From Methylococcaceae bacterium UBA4132 (GTDB lineage: Bacteria > Pseudomonadota > Gammaproteobacteria > Methylococcales > Methylomonadaceae), in assembly GCA_002380945.1 (NCBI GenBank), contig DFWO01000083.1, positions 1 to 14,340 on the forward strand: a stretch of DNA of 14,340 bases, written 5' to 3'. The translations under genes were made by a program, and so were the position numbers. Below are positions 14,198 to 14,340 of the stretch, one piece after another (positions within the stretch are counted from its first letter, which is position 1; every line of letters starts with the position of its first letter). The notes beneath the pieces are model-generated. The model had not been told where the DNA came from. It was given only the letters and a program-made list of their open reading frames with translations, and ran no database searches.

Positions 14198-14340
14198 CTA
14201 TACAAACGACTCCTTGTTTACCGTGGGCATTAGGTGCGCCGCTGTATATGCCCGCACACCGTCACGATATTTTAGAGTGTGCTAATGGCGAAAAATACCC
14301 GCTATTACGTTCGATGATTTTTTGTACTGAAGATGCGGTA
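14194..14340 (+). CDS. C-C bond lyase (HpcH/CitE-like TIM barrel), partial
   Basis: The first 49 codons of a gene that runs off the window. It starts MTIQTTPCLPWALGAPLYMP and continues AHRHDILECANGEKYP and MIFCTEDAV. The GAPLYMPA and (I/V)xCxEDA(I/V) motifs match the N-terminus of the HpcH/HpaI-like C-C bond lyases encoded beside StiP/PRTase proteins in ter-associated biosynthetic clusters. The ATG overlaps the upstream stop (ATGA), indicating translational coupling. The neighbourhood beyond the window should carry further members such as ATP-grasp, HAD or TerD-type genes if this reading is right. Confidence 0.8.
   Translation, partial: MTIQTTPCLPWALGAPLYMPAHRHDILECANGEKYPLLRSMIFCTEDAV

Overview
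The window looks like chromosomal DNA of a gammaproteobacterium. The CstA, NadV/NadM-Nudix, HigA, MoxY-type kinase, YbdD and StiP-like proteins all read as proteobacterial, start sites have ordinary Shine-Dalgarno (SD) sequences, and base composition is moderate except for one AT-rich insert. A sulfur or methane oxidiser (Thiotrichales/Methylococcales-like) is my guess, from general impression only; the genus cannot be read from the sequence.

Layout. (1) 1-421: a small exported Ala/Lys-rich protein built from four 48-bp tandem repeats, next to a strong hairpin. (2) 668-4716, all on the minus strand: a nicotinamide-to-NAD salvage locus. nadM-Nudix (NMN adenylyltransferase fused to a Nudix domain) is upstream and nadV (nicotinamide phosphoribosyltransferase) is downstream. 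Between them sit an AT-rich DUF4062 (TIR-like) gene cut by one in-frame TAG and a HigA-type antitoxin gene without a toxin. nadV and nadM carry look-alike 5' leaders: a hairpin with loop AUAGA, a UUAACCA linker, then a second hairpin with loop GGAUU that holds the SD. The stems differ in sequence but stay paired. This is the best candidate here for an undescribed element: a small cis-regulatory RNA of NAD salvage genes. (3) 4765-5551: a 5'-truncated cydB remnant and a gene-poor stretch. (4) 5552-6794, plus: a papain-family (C1A) cysteine protease followed 4 bp later by a chagasin-type (I42) inhibitor. Only the inhibitor has a signal peptide.

(5) 6819-8800, minus: a two-component pair, a LapD/MoxY-type sensor kinase overlapping a NarL-type regulator. 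It is divergent from (6) 9070-11315, plus: cstA and a YbdD-like small protein, an uptake system for pyruvate or peptide-like carbon sources that the pair may control. A repeat-rich, MITE-like spacer (8843-9000) lies between them. (7) 11321-13027: a small membrane protein (minus), then a YciC-like membrane protein and an exported DUF4124/retropepsin-like protein (plus). (8) 13112-14340, plus: a StiP-family PRTase-like protein overlapping by 4 bp the start of a C-C bond lyase gene that runs off the window. This pair is the signature of the biosynthetic module found with tellurium-resistance (ter) stress systems.

All calls are by reading the sequence; no database search was run. Promoter and hairpin calls are by eye.
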